Assembly (NCBI GenBank): GCA_046328475.1
Contig: JAXLWN010000029.1
Location: 1 to 64,000 of the forward strand
From: CADCWN01 sp046328475
GTDB taxonomy: Bacteria > Chloroflexota > Chloroflexia > Thermomicrobiales > CADCWN01
Length of the DNA stretch: 64,000 bases
Reading direction: 5' to 3'
Positions 15,926-25,364 of this stretch are shown here, piece after piece. The position numbers and the translations under genes are program-made. Position 1 is the stretch's first letter; the number at the start of each line of letters is the position of its first letter. The notes beneath the pieces are model-generated. The model saw only the letters and a list, made by a program, of their open reading frames with translations. It had not been told where the DNA came from and searched no databases.

Positions 15926-17032
15926 ATGTCGGCTGCAGCGACGGCGCACAACGGCGCCAATGGGCAAGGGGAGACATTGCTCGAGGTGAACAACCTCGTG
16001 ATGCACTTCCCGCTCACCAAGGGCATCATCTTCCAGCGCAAAGTCGGCGCGGTCCAGGCGGTGGACGGCGTCAGCTTCTCCGTGAAGCGGGGCGAGACCC
16101 TCGGCCTCGTGGGCGAGTCCGGCTGCGGCAAGTCCACGACCGGCCGCGCGATCCTCCAGCTTTACAAGCCGACCGCCGGCGAGGTCAATTTCCACCCCAA
16201 GGACCAGACCAAGAAGGACCTGACGAAGCTGGACGGCGGCGAGATGCGCCGGATGCGCCGCTACCTCCAGATGATCTTCCAGGACCCCTATGCCTCGCTG
16301 AACCCGCGCATGACGGTCGGCAACATCATCGCCGAGCCGATGCAGATCCATAACCTGGTGCCGAAGCAAGAGCGGAACGAGCGCGTGCAGGAACTCCTGC
16401 AGACGGTCGGTCTCAACCCTTACTTCGCCAACCGCTACCCGCACGAGTTCTCCGGCGGGCAGCGCCAGCGCATCGGCGTCGCCCGCGCGCTAGCGGCGAA
16501 CCCCGAGTTCATCGTCGCCGACGAGCCGGTCTCCGCGCTCGACGTCTCCATCCAGGCGCAGATCGTCAACCTGATGGAGGACCTGCAGGAGCAGTTCGGG
16601 CTCACCTACCTCTTCATCGCGCACGACCTCTCGATCGTGCGGCACATCTCCAACCGCGTCGCCGTGATGTATCTCGGCAAGGTGGTGGAGCTCGCCGACC
16701 GCGATGAGCTGTACGAGAACCCGCTGCACCCCTACACCAAGGCGCTCCTCTCCGCCGTGCCGATCCCCGACCCGGTGGTCGAGAAGAAGCGCGAGCGGAT
16801 CATCCTCACCGGCGACGTGCCGAGCCCGATCAACCCGCCCTCCGGCTGCCACTTCCACACGCGCTGCCCGTACGTGATGGATATCTGCAAGGCCGAGGAG
16901 CCGCCGTTCGCCGACCAGGGCAGCGGGCACTTCGTCGCCTGCCACCTCTACCCGTCGTCGGGTGGCGCGGCCAACGGCAGCGGCCAGGCGGCGACCAGCG
17001 CGGTCGGCGGCATGCGCGAGAAGCGCTCCTGA
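15926..17032 (+). CDS. oligopeptide/dipeptide ABC transporter ATPase (OppF/DppF type)
   Basis: The second ATPase subunit of the same importer, 368 residues and intact. Walker A GESGCGKS is at 63-70, followed by IFQDPYASLNP, the signature FSGGQRQRIGVARAL, Walker B FIVADEPVSALD and the oligopeptide C-terminal segment HTRCPYVMDIC. ATG 15926 has GGGAGGGAGGAG upstream. An upstream in-frame start at 15863 would translate the repeat array and is rejected. It is co-transcribed with the preceding gene and followed by a strong terminator. Confidence 0.93.
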   Translation: MSAAATAHNGANGQGETLLEVNNLVMHFPLTKGIIFQRKVGAVQAVDGVSFSVKRGETLGLVGESGCGKSTTGRAILQLYKPTAGEVNFHPKDQTKKDLTKLDGGEMRRMRRYLQMIFQDPYASLNPRMTVGNIIAEPMQIHNLVPKQERNERVQELLQTVGLNPYFANRYPHEFSGGQRQRIGVARALAANPEFIVADEPVSALDVSIQAQIVNLMEDLQEQFGLTYLFIAHDLSIVRHISNRVAVMYLGKVVELADRDELYENPLHPYTKALLSAVPIPDPVVEKKRERIILTGDVPSPINPPSGCHFHTRCPYVMDICKAEEPPFADQGSGHFVACHLYPSSGGAANGSGQAATSAVGGMREKRS

Positions 17033-17058
17033 CGCCGCGTACAACCGACAAGAGCAGA

Positions 17059-17085
17059 GGGCCGGGGGAGTGATTCCCCCGGCCC
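17059..17085. terminator. strong hairpin terminator between convergent genes
   Basis: An 11-bp GC-rich stem, GGGCCGGGGGA (17059-17069) with TCCCCCGGCCC (17075-17085), has a 5-base loop and is followed by TTGCGTT. It ends the ABC ATPase transcript and may also serve the convergent regulator gene. Confidence 0.8.
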
Positions 17086-17124
17086 TTGCGTTCGCCCTGC
17101 TTCTGCGGCGGGTCGCTGCGGCGG

Positions 17125-19812
17125 TCAGAGAACCCCCACCTCTCGCGCCCGGGCGACGGCGGTGGTGCGCGATCCGACCCCGAGCTTCGCCAGCGCGTGG
17201 GCGACGTGGTTCCTGACGGTGTTCACGCTGATGAAGAGTTGCGCGGCGATGGCCGCGTTCTCCGCGCCGGTGGCGACCAGGCGCAACACCTCGATCTCGC
17301 GGTCGGTCAGGGGGGTGCCCGTACCTTGCGCGCGGTGCGCGGGGGCGGGTGCCGGTGCGGCGAACTGGCCCAGGAGGCTGCGGGCATAATCGGCGTGCAG
17401 CCCATGCGCCACCGCGAGGCGCAGCAACGGCTCGACTGCCGCCTGGCCGTTCCAGAGGATGCGCCCGGGCGTCCCCGCGCGGGCGCACTCCGCCAGGAGT
17501 GAGCCGAACAAAGCCAATGCCTCGTTCGGGTGCCCCTGGGCCACCCGCGCCGCCGCCAGCAGCAGATCGGCGTCGCCGAACCAGAGCGCGTCGGGGTAGG
17601 GGCGCAGCAATTCCTTCGCCTCGCGGAAGCGGGCTTCGGCGGCCCGCTCGTCGCCCTCGGCCCGGGCGATCAACCCATGCAGGATCGCCCGGCCCCCCGG
17701 CAGACTGGGCCAATCGGTCGGTGCCGCCTCGGCGTCCATGCGCCCGGCGATCGTGCGCGCCTCGCCGATCCGCCCCTGCAACACGCGCACCCGGCCCACC
17801 GCTTGCAGAAACGCCCCCCGCCAGTCGCGCAGGATCGCGAAGCCCGGCCGCTCGATCGCCGCCAGCAGCCCGGCGCACTGGCGGTCGGCGGCGGCAGCAT
17901 CCCCCGCGATGGCGGCGCACCCGGCCAGCAGCATCCGGGCACCGATCTCGACCCGGATCAGGGCGTCGAACCCGTTGCTGAGCGCGAGGGCCGCCTCGGC
18001 AAGCGGGATCGCCGCCAACCAATCGCCTCGCCAGAGGATCGCCGTGGCCGTCAGGTGGGCGTTGCAGGCGCGCACGATCTGCCCCCCGTCGCCGATCGTC
18101 GCCACCAATTGCCGGAACCGATCCACCGCCTCGGGGCCGCCCGGCAGGATTGCCAGGTTGCCGTAGAAGTTGATCGCCAGCACATGCAGGGCACGCCGGT
18201 CGTTCGTCGTCTCCACGATCGCGAGCGCCGCCTCCAGGTCGCGCACACTCCGGGCCACGTTGCCGAGCGCCAGTGCCCAGGCGCTCCGGCTCACCAGCAA
18301 CTCCACCCGGCTGTGCGGCCGTTGCGGCAGCGCCAGCGCGCGGTCGAAGAGGGCCATCGATCGCGGGAATGCCCCGGCCTCGGCGAATACCTTGATCAGC
18401 GCGGCGAGTGCGCTCCCCTCCCCCTCCCGGTCCCCCCGCACCCGAAACCCCGCCCGCGCCCGATCCACAAGCGGCTGCACCTGCGAGAAGTGTCCCCTGT
18501 CCCAGGCGATGACCCCCAGCAGATAGGCAAGGCGGGGGTACGCCCCCTGCATCGCCCCCGGCAGCGCCGTGATCCAGGCGCGCAGCGTGTCGAGCGCCCG
18601 CTGCTCCAGCACCTGCTCGCCGACCTGATCGATCAGGTGCGCCGCCTCGTCCCAGGCCCCGGCGGCGAGGGAGTGGTCGATCGCGCGATCGGGCAACCCC
18701 GCCTCGCGCTCGGCCTGCGCCGCGCGGCGGTGCAGCGCCGGGAGATCCGCCGCGCGCTCCCGCGCGAGTTGCTGGCGCAGGAACTCCTTGACGCGATCGT
18801 GATAGCGATAGCTGCGTCTGGCACCCCCGCTCGGGAGGATGAAGCGGTGCTGCCGCGCGAGCGCGTCCAGCCTCGCCCCGGCATCGGCCTGCCCGGTCAG
18901 CGTCGCGCAGCGGGCGGGCGTCAATTCCGCCAGGATCGCGGTCGCGAGCAGGAAATCGCGCCCCGCCGGTTCCTGCCGCGCCAGCACCTCGCCCACCAGG
19001 AACGCGACTGCGTCGCGATCGGAGCGCGCCAATGCGTCGAGCAACGTCGCCCGCTCCGTCCCCGTCGGCAACCCCGTGAGCACGTCGGCGGCGAAGCCCA
19101 ATCCGCCGACACCGCCCTCGGTGCGTTCGTGGATCAGCGCCAGGTGCGCGGCGGCGAGGCCGAGGCCGACCCGATCGTTCAGGAATGCGGCGGTTTCCCC
19201 CGGCGCGAATCGCAGATCGGCCAGCCGCACCTCCGCCAGCTCCCCCCGCGCCCGCACCCGCGCGAGGTCGAGCGGCGGATCGTGCCGCGTCGCCACGACG
19301 AGATGTAATTGCGGCGGCAGGTGTTCGAGCAGGGCGTCGAGCGCCACAAACGCCGCCGGGTCGGTGATCGCGTGCAGATCATCCAGCACCAGGACGGCCG
19401 GGTCGGGGAGCGTCGGCAGCAGGTCGCCGATCAGCGCGGCCACGATGCGCCGCGCTTCGGTGGTCGGATTGGGCAGGCTCGCCAGCAGATCCGCCGCCTC
19501 GCGCCCGCCATCGGGGCAGAGCCGCCGCGCGGCGGCGAGCAGCGCGGTCAGGAAGCGCGCCGGATCGTTCTCGTCCTGATCGAGCGACAGCCAGGCGAGC
19601 GCGAGGTCGGGGTGCGCCGCCGCGAACGAGGCGAGCAGCGTCGTCTTGCCGTAGCCAGCCGGTGCCGTAACGAGCGTCAATCGCGCGTCGCGCACCGCCT
19701 CGCGCAGGCGCGCGACGAGCCGTGGCCGCGCGAACGTGTCGTCGCGCGGCACCGGGGGGTGGAGTTTCGTTCGCGCCAACCAGAACGGCAGTGCGGTCGC
19801 GGCCCGATCCAT
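17125..19812 (-). CDS. MalT-like LuxR-family ATP-dependent regulator
   Basis: A large STAND-type transcriptional activator, 895 residues and intact. It has an N-terminal NTPase with Walker A APAGYGKTTLL (about 50-60) and Walker B-like AVLVLDDLHAI, a long helical TPR-like sensor region, and a C-terminal LuxR helix-turn-helix (TDREIEVLRLVATGAENAAI, then NTVRNHVAHALAKLGV). In the MalT family, ATP and an inducer cause oligomerisation and DNA binding. ATG 19812 follows GGGAGGT. No obvious target operon is adjacent: it converges on the ABC ATPases. The ligand is unknown. Confidence 0.9.
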   Translation of the reverse strand: MDRAATALPFWLARTKLHPPVPRDDTFARPRLVARLREAVRDARLTLVTAPAGYGKTTLLASFAAAHPDLALAWLSLDQDENDPARFLTALLAAARRLCPDGGREAADLLASLPNPTTEARRIVAALIGDLLPTLPDPAVLVLDDLHAITDPAAFVALDALLEHLPPQLHLVVATRHDPPLDLARVRARGELAEVRLADLRFAPGETAAFLNDRVGLGLAAAHLALIHERTEGGVGGLGFAADVLTGLPTGTERATLLDALARSDRDAVAFLVGEVLARQEPAGRDFLLATAILAELTPARCATLTGQADAGARLDALARQHRFILPSGGARRSYRYHDRVKEFLRQQLARERAADLPALHRRAAQAEREAGLPDRAIDHSLAAGAWDEAAHLIDQVGEQVLEQRALDTLRAWITALPGAMQGAYPRLAYLLGVIAWDRGHFSQVQPLVDRARAGFRVRGDREGEGSALAALIKVFAEAGAFPRSMALFDRALALPQRPHSRVELLVSRSAWALALGNVARSVRDLEAALAIVETTNDRRALHVLAINFYGNLAILPGGPEAVDRFRQLVATIGDGGQIVRACNAHLTATAILWRGDWLAAIPLAEAALALSNGFDALIRVEIGARMLLAGCAAIAGDAAAADRQCAGLLAAIERPGFAILRDWRGAFLQAVGRVRVLQGRIGEARTIAGRMDAEAAPTDWPSLPGGRAILHGLIARAEGDERAAEARFREAKELLRPYPDALWFGDADLLLAAARVAQGHPNEALALFGSLLAECARAGTPGRILWNGQAAVEPLLRLAVAHGLHADYARSLLGQFAAPAPAPAHRAQGTGTPLTDREIEVLRLVATGAENAAIAAQLFISVNTVRNHVAHALAKLGVGSRTTAVARAREVGVL

Positions 19813-19925
19813 CGCGCGCCACCTCCCGGGCAGGCACAAGCCCGCCCATCGCTATCACGAAGTCGCATGCCGGAACGCGCGCAGATAATAGAGTACCCGG
19901 CGGCCCTTGTCACCTCCGGCGCGCA

Positions 19926-19972
19926 AGCAACAACGGCGCGGTGCTCACCTGGAGCACCGCGCCGTTGTTGCT
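19926..19972. terminator. 21-bp perfect hairpin after glsB
   Basis: AGCAACAACGGCGCGGTGCTC (19926-19946) pairs perfectly with 19952-19972 around the loop ACCTG. It lies downstream of the minus-strand gene at 20005-20262 and upstream of the MalT-like gene. There is no U-run, so it may act as a terminator or an mRNA end stabiliser. Confidence 0.7.
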
Positions 19973-20004
19973 ACGCTCTTGCCAGGGACTCGCCCCGGCG
20001 CTGG

Positions 20005-20262
20005 CTAGACCCTGCCGCGATCGGTCGCGCGCAGCCCGTAGAGGATGATCACCGCGCCGATAACCGCCACGATCAGGGAACCGATGAAGGTCGCGGGGCC
20101 GTTGCCAGTGACGAGCGACATCAGCCACCCGCCGAGTAGACCGCCGATGATGCCGACGATGATGCCTCCGATGACACCGCCCGGAGTGCGCCCCGGCACG
20201 ATCAGGCTCGCGATACCGCCTGCCAATGCGCCCAGAATCAACCACCCGATAATCGTGCCCAT
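20005..20262 (-). CDS. GlsB/YeaQ/YmgE-family stress membrane protein
   Basis: An 85-residue glycine-rich membrane protein with three hydrophobic spans: GTIIGWLILGALAGGIASLI, GGVIGGIIVGIIGGLLGGWL and FIGSLIVAVIGAVIILYGL. This is the transglycosylase-associated family linked to general stress. ATG 20262 with GGGAGGA upstream is preferred to 20298. A perfect sigma-54 consensus sits 74-89 bases upstream on the same strand, and a 21-bp hairpin follows, so it is probably a monocistronic stress gene. Confidence 0.85.
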   Translation of the reverse strand: MGTIIGWLILGALAGGIASLIVPGRTPGGVIGGIIVGIIGGLLGGWLMSLVTGNGPATFIGSLIVAVIGAVIILYGLRATDRGRV

Positions 20263-20323
20263 CGTCGCTGTCCTCCCGCTGCTGTATTGTCGTTCCACTC
20301 CCTGCCCGCCACCGGGCCGGTCC

Positions 20324-20351
20324 TGGCACCCTCAATGCAAAGGGTGTGCCA
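20324..20351 (-). promoter_or_regulatory. sigma-54 promoter before glsB, within a stem-loop
   Basis: On the minus strand, 20351 down to 20336 reads TGGCACA-CCCT-TTGCA, a perfect sigma-54 consensus with GG and GC 10 bases apart. The predicted start is near 20325, 63 bases before the ATG. The same bases are half of an inverted repeat (TGGCACCCT at 20324 with AGGGTGTGCCA at 20341-20351), so a terminator role for the upstream kinase gene is possible too. Confidence 0.6.
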
Positions 20352-20434
20352 GATCGCTGTCAGCGGGGGGTGGAAATGACGCAGGAGTCTGTTGGAGAGG
20401 GAGCCGGGCCGCACACCGCGCGACGCAAGGGTGT

Positions 20435-21970
20435 TCAGACCGCGCTCCCCTCCTGAAGCGGCAGCAGGAGGCTGAAGGCGCTGCCCTGGCTTGGCTGGGG
20501 TTCGACCAGCAGCGCGCCGCCGTGCAGCCGCACCAACTCGGCGCTGACCGTCAGTTCGAGCGCCTTATCGGGCGAGACATTGTCGATCGTGCTCAGGTGC
20601 GCGCCGTTGCCCGGCACCGGCGTCGCGGCCCCCTGCCCCACGTGGATCAGCGCGTAGCGGCGCTCGGTCTCGGTTGGCAGCGCCATCCCGAGCGTGCGGA
20701 ACGACGCGGGGGTGCCGGTGTGGAGCGAGACCACCACCTCGCCCTGCGACGATTGCTGCCAGGCGGCGCGGATCACCTGCTGGAGGGCCTGCGCGAGGCG
20801 GCCATAGTCGCCGGTCATCGCCAGCGGCTCATCCGGCAGGGCCAGGCGCAGCGGGCGCGGCCCCGCCTCGGACTGCTGCCGCTCGCCGACCTCCCGCACC
20901 AGGGTGTTCAGGTCGAAAGCGATCCACTGGAGTTGGATCCGTCCGAGCGCGATCCGCGAGAAGTCGAGCAGGTGCTCGATCAGGTCGCGCATCCGCAAAC
21001 TCTGCTCGTAAATCTTGGTGAGCGCCCGCTGCGTGCGCGCATCCTGCTGGGTCGACGGCAGGCTGCGAAGCAGGGAGCTGTAGCCGAGGATGACGGTGAG
21101 CGGCGTCCGCAATTCGTGCGAGGCGATCGAGAGCACCTCGTCCCGCACCAGTTGGGCGTGCGCCTGATCGGTCAACTCCTGGTAGATGCTGACGATCTCC
21201 CGCAACTCCCCCGCCCCATCCCGCAGCGGCACGGTCGAGGCGACGACCGCCACCTGCACCCCGTCTGGCCGTTCGACCACCAGTCGGTCGCCGAGTCGCG
21301 CCTGCCCCGACGCGATGACCCGCTGGAGCGGCGACTCCTCCGGGGCGATCGCCCGCCCGGCGCTGTCGCGCAACTGGTAGCCCGGTTGCTCCATCGGGGC
21401 GTCGCCCGGCGCGAAGATCGCGCCGAAGAGTCGCTCCGCCGCCGCGTTCGCGGCCAGCACGGTCCCCTTCCCGGCATCCAGGATCACCACACCCTCATAG
21501 AGATGCTGGAGCGTGGCTTGCAGCCGCTCGAATACGGCCTGCCGCTGCTCCACCGCCTCTGCCAGCGCGGCACGCTCGGCCGCTCTGTGGGCTTGCTGCT
21601 GGGGAGGCTGAAACCGCGCTACCGCCGTATCGAGCACCCAGCGCAATTGCTCGCGGTAGTCGCCAGCGCGGACGACACAACCCCAGGCACCCGACGCCAG
21701 CGCCTCACGCCCGAGATCGGTCGCGCCCGTGGGCACTAGCAGCACGATCGGTGCCGGATACCGGGCGGCGACGATCCGCCGCAGTTGCGCCAGCGCCCCC
21801 ACGCCTTTGTCGTCGCTCGTGCCATCGATCACGACCGCATCGAACGGCTGCTGTTGGAGTATCGTCGCGACCTCCCACTCGGAGGCCACCCTATAGTCGC
21901 TGTCGTCCCCCGCTGCCGGTGGAGGGATATCCTGCTGCGCCGCGATCAGCAGCACCCGCCGTGACCCCAT
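20435..21970 (-). CDS. PAS-containing sensor histidine kinase-like protein with degenerate ATPase domain
   Basis: A 511-residue soluble protein. Residues 1-120 look like a receiver-type fold without a clear phospho-acceptor. A PAS domain spans about 145-270. The HisKA domain has the H-box SHELRTPL with His285. The ATP-binding domain is unusual. The N-box region reads GDYGRLAQALQQVIRAAWQQ, with the expected Asn residues replaced by Gln and Arg. No DxGxG box is visible (HVGQGAATPVPG stands in its place). It may be a pseudokinase or bind ATP weakly. It is a single gene with no response regulator next to it. Confidence 0.78.
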   Translation of the reverse strand: MGSRRVLLIAAQQDIPPPAAGDDSDYRVASEWEVATILQQQPFDAVVIDGTSDDKGVGALAQLRRIVAARYPAPIVLLVPTGATDLGREALASGAWGCVVRAGDYREQLRWVLDTAVARFQPPQQQAHRAAERAALAEAVEQRQAVFERLQATLQHLYEGVVILDAGKGTVLAANAAAERLFGAIFAPGDAPMEQPGYQLRDSAGRAIAPEESPLQRVIASGQARLGDRLVVERPDGVQVAVVASTVPLRDGAGELREIVSIYQELTDQAHAQLVRDEVLSIASHELRTPLTVILGYSSLLRSLPSTQQDARTQRALTKIYEQSLRMRDLIEHLLDFSRIALGRIQLQWIAFDLNTLVREVGERQQSEAGPRPLRLALPDEPLAMTGDYGRLAQALQQVIRAAWQQSSQGEVVVSLHTGTPASFRTLGMALPTETERRYALIHVGQGAATPVPGNGAHLSTIDNVSPDKALELTVSAELVRLHGGALLVEPQPSQGSAFSLLLPLQEGSAV

Positions 21971-22351
21971 CCTCGCCCTCGTGCCCCTGCTCGCCCTCGA
22001 ACGGGATCATCCTATCGATCGCGGTCTGGTGCCGCCCCCGCCCTCCTGCACGTACAGCGACCCAGTATACCATCGCTCGGGCCGGTGCCATGTCGGGCGC
22101 GCTGGTCGGCGTTCCAGCCTCTCAGCCACCGATGAACGGATGCCGTCGGCGTCCGCTCACCAGGCTGCAAGGAACATACCAGCTTGCGGCGCACCCGGTC
22201 TCGCAGCTGCGGGTGAGCCTCCGGCAATGCGACCTGGCACATCCCTTGCATAGCCCCTGGTCAGTGCAGGGATGTCTCGACAGCGCGGTCAAGGCCATCA
22301 ATCTTCAGCCGGATCTCTTCCGGCACGTTGCAGACAGGAGGAGTTCAAGCC
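21971..22351. other. divergent promoter region between kinase and yggT
   Basis: No gene is visible. It holds the sigma-54 element at 22235-22250 and, 18 bases further, AGGGATGT (22268-22275), which pairs with ACATCCCT (22239-22246) as an 8-bp inverted repeat spanning the predicted start site. Confidence 0.5.
22235..22250 (+). promoter_or_regulatory. sigma-54 promoter before yggT
   Basis: TGGCACA-TCCC-TTGCA is a perfect match to TGGCACR-N4-TTGCW, with GG at 22236-22237 and GC at 22248-22249. The predicted start is 22261, giving a 91-nt leader for the gene at 22352. Confidence 0.65.
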
Positions 22352-22840
22352 ATGGTCGCTCCCTACCGGGCCGGCGAGCCCTACGATGAGGAAGTTGTCG
22401 CGCGCGTCGAGCAGCAAGACATTGTCGGGCCGGGTGGTCAGGTGGTGCGCCAGGATGTCGCGGTCGCGGAGTTCGTCGACAACGTCGAGGCCCGCCAGTC
22501 GCGCACCCTCTGGTTAGAGAACCTGATCTACTTCATCTTCGGCGCAATCTCCCTGCTGATCGCCATGCGCGTGCTGCTGAAGGCGATCGGCGCGAACCCG
22601 GAGAACGGTTTCACCAACTTCATTTACGCCTTCTCCCACCTCTTCGTCGCCCCCTTCCTGACGATGGTCAACCCGATCGCGGTCGGCGACACGGCCGTCT
22701 TCGAGATCGCGTCGGTCCTGGCGATCATCATCTACCTGATTCTCGCCTGGTTGCTCGTACGCCTGATGGTCCTGCTCTTCAACCGCCCCGCCACCGGCAT
22801 CTCCGCAACGCGGTCGGTCGGTCGGCAGAACCACCTCTAA
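22352..22840 (+). CDS. YggT-family integral membrane protein
   Basis: A 162-residue protein with a polar N-terminal 60 residues and then YggT-type spans: NLIYFIFGAISLLIAMRVLL, a loop with ANPENGFTNFIYAFSHLFVAPF, and ASVLAIIIYLILAWLLVRLM. Family members are implicated in osmotic or envelope stress and in factor assembly, but the exact role is unclear. ATG 22352 follows AGGAGG. A sigma-54 consensus lies 102-117 bases upstream and a terminator follows. The 30-codon TTG frame right after it (22850-22943) is not convincing. Confidence 0.85.
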   Translation: MVAPYRAGEPYDEEVVARVEQQDIVGPGGQVVRQDVAVAEFVDNVEARQSRTLWLENLIYFIFGAISLLIAMRVLLKAIGANPENGFTNFIYAFSHLFVAPFLTMVNPIAVGDTAVFEIASVLAIIIYLILAWLLVRLMVLLFNRPATGISATRSVGRQNHL

Positions 22841-22965
22841 ACGGCAGGAGTTGAACGGCACGACCACCACCATCGCCGTCGAGAACATCAAGGCGGTCGG
22901 CCCCGAACTGCTGACTGTCGCGAATGTCGCGGCCCAGCCCTAGCCGCGCGCTAGCGCAGATCACA

Positions 22966-23008
22966 AACGAGGCCGCGCGCCGCCATCATGGCGGCGCGCG
23001 GCCTCGTT
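22966..23008. terminator. 19-bp perfect hairpin between convergent genes
   Basis: AACGAGGCCGCGCGCCGCC (22966-22984) pairs with 22990-23008 around the loop ATCAT and is followed by GCTG. It separates yggT from the convergent methyltransferase gene. It is like the hairpin at 19926-19972 in size and layout. Confidence 0.8.
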
Positions 23009-23020
23009 GCTGCCCAGCCG

Positions 23021-24040
23021 CTATCCCTGGTCCGACCCCTCCGGCTGCGGGTCGCACGCAGCATCGTCGCGCTTCGCTAGCGGGTCATAGCCGATGAATT
23101 CGACGTCCGGTGAGGCAACGAACCGCCGCGCCATCGCCGCCAGCGCCGCCTCGTTGTTGTCCACCAGCAGGAAATCGCGCCCCAGCGCCGCCGCCGCCGC
23201 GCCGGTCGTGCCGCTCCCCGCGAAAAATCGAGCACCAGGTCGCCCGGGCGCGACGACGCCGCCACGATCCGGCGCAGCACGCCCAGCGGCTTCTGCGTCG
23301 GGTAGCCTGTCTTCTCCTTGCCGGTGGGGCTAACGATGGTGTGCCACCAGACTGATGAGGAAGTTTTCCCCGCGCCGCCTTCTCCGGCCCGACCAGCCCC
23401 GGAGCCATGTACGGCTCCCGGTCAACGCCTCGTCGGCGTTGAAGACGTAGCGGGCCGGGTCTTTGACATACAGCAAGATGTTGTCGTGCTTGGCGGGCCA
23501 GCGCCGCTTCGACCGCGCGCCGTAATCGTAGGCCCAGATGATCTCGTTCAGGAAGCATTCCCGCCCGAAAATCGCGTCGAGCAGCACCTTGCAGTAGTGG
23601 ACCTCGCGGTAGTCGAGGTGGAGGTAGAACGAGCCGTGCGGCGCGAGCACCCGGTGCGCCTCGCGCAGTCGCGGCTCCAGAAACCCCAGATAATCATCGA
23701 ACGCATCGGCGAACGCATCGCCGCCCAGGCGCGTCGTGCGATAGCGCAAGCCGTGGAAGCCGGTGCGGTCGCCATCGTCGTCGCGCTCCGTCCGCAGCCG
23801 GGGACGCGACTGCGTCCGCCCCGTATTGAAGGGCGGATCGATGTAGATCAGCGGCACCGAATTGTCCGGGAGCGTCCGCAAGAAGGGCAGGTTGTCGCCA
23901 AAGACCACGCGCGGCAACGTGTGCCCCCCGCTCTCGTAACTCAGCAGTTTCCAACCGCCACAACCATAGCAACAACCGATCGCGGCGACAAGGGACAAAG
24001 GGCGGCGATGCGCCCGCGCCTGCCGGGTCGCGCCGTGCAT
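23021..24040 (-). CDS. beta-class site-specific DNA methyltransferase (frameshifted)
   Basis: An AdoMet-dependent DNA amino-methyltransferase. Motif IV, DPPFNTG, comes first, then the region around SFYLHLDYREVHYCKVLLDA, and motif I (FAGSGTTG) near the C-terminus. This order defines the beta class. Frame shifts fall near 23400, 23340 and 23225; in the last, GATTTTTCGCG lacks one T of the expected DFFAG coding. The start at 24040 (GGAGGG before ATG) is uncertain. No restriction endonuclease gene is adjacent, so it looks like an orphan methyltransferase. It would affect gene regulation or protection. The target sequence is unknown. Confidence 0.72.
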
Positions 24041-24132
24041 CACCCTCCGACACATCCGCGCGCTGGCGACATCCTCGCCCACCCGGTAGACTACCGCTCG
24101 GCGGACCTCTGACTCTCACCCGCAAGGACGCG

Positions 24133-25115
24133 ATGGGCATCGTCGGCATAATCGCCAACCCGGCCTCCGGCAAAGACATCCGGCGACTCGTCGCCCACGG
24201 CTCCAGCTTCGACAACAACGAGAAAGTCAACATCGTGCGCCGCGTCCTGCTCGGCCTCGACGCCCTCGGCGTCGGGGAGGTCCACTACCTCCCCGACAGC
24301 TACGGCATCGTCCCGCGCGCCGCGCAAACCCTGAAACTTGGCCTCGCCTTGCGCGAGATCGAGATGCTCACGATGGGCGACGCCAGCGACTCGCGCGAAG
24401 CCGCGCGCCACCTCGCCGCGCGCGGCGCGGGCTGCATCGTCACGCTCGGCGGCGACGGCACCAACCGCGTCGTCGTGCAAGGCTGCGGCGACATCCCGCT
24501 CGTGCCAATCTCCACCGGCACCAACAACGTCTTCCCCACCATGATCGAAGGCACCCTGGCCGGTCTCGCCGCCGCCCTGGTCGCCACCGGCAGCATCCCT
24601 ACCGACGGCGTCGTGCAGCGCCTCCCGCAACTCGATGTCTGGCTCGGCGGCGAACTCCGCGACCTCGCCCTGATCGACGTCGTCGCCTCGCGCCAGACCT
24701 TCATCGGCGCTCGCGCGATGTGGGAACCCGCCCACCTCTCCGAGATCGTCCTCTCCCGCGTCTCCCCCGCCGAGATCGGCATCTGCGGCCTCGGCGGCCT
24801 CCTCTTCCCCGACGCGGCCGGCAGCGAGCGCGGCGTCCACGTCGCCGTCGGCGGCGACGAGCGCCACATCCTCGCCCCGCTCGCGCCCGGCCTCATCCAC
24901 TCCGTCCCCATCGCCGCCGCCAGCCTGCTCGAACCGGGCGCACGCATCCCCCTCCGCGACGAACCCTGCATCGTCGCCCTCGACGGCGAGCGCGAAATCG
25001 AACTCTACCGCCCCGGCCACGGCCTCGAAATCGCCTTCAACCCCCACGGCCCCACGTCGTCAACATCCCCGCCGCTATCCGCGCCGGAGCCATCGCCGGT
25101 GCCTTCAACGACTAA
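24133..25115 (+). CDS. ATP-NAD kinase-like protein (AcoX-type), frameshift near 3' end
   Basis: Member of the NAD-kinase-like superfamily related to AcoX. It has IIANPASGKDIRRLVAHGSS at the N-terminus and the nucleotide motif TLGGDGTNR near residue 115, then ISTGTNNVFP. The natural end, HVVNIPAAIRAGAIAGAFND, is in another frame from about 25050. The frame as read runs on through repeats to 25368 instead. AcoX-type genes often travel with acetoin or 2-oxoacid dehydrogenase genes; two E1 alpha genes are in this window but not next to it. It is divergent from the methyltransferase gene. Confidence 0.75.
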
Positions 25116-25362
25116 CCCTCCTCCTCGTCCCTCCATACCCTCCCCACGCACGAGAGGGGCTGCCCGCAGGCGGCTAGGTGAGGCCCATTTCTACGTTCTT
25201 CATTCTCAATTCTTCATTCTGCACCCCCAGTTGCACCCACGCCCCCCAACAGCTACAGTACCCCATGTGTCCGTACGTCCACATCCCCACCGAACATACC
25301 CTCACCCTCCGACGCACCGACACACCGACACACTGACGCACGAACGCACAACACACAGACAC
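25116..25362. repeat. repeat-filled spacer before xseA
   Basis: It holds a GC-palindrome element of the CCGC-GCAGGCGG type (about 25149-25182), TTCATTC-type heptamers (25195-25222) and a degenerate octamer run of CACCGACA-like units (25308-25360) that ends at the xseA start codon. No ribosome site is evident for xseA. Confidence 0.7.
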
Positions 25363-25364
25363 GC

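Noticed and set aside
22850..22943. 30-codon TTG frame after yggT
   Set aside because: The AGGAG touches the start codon, leaving no spacing, and no family is recognised.
23021..24040. Phase variation of the methyltransferase by its short T-run
   Set aside because: The run is only five T and the gene has two other indels, so sequence error is more likely than a contingency locus.
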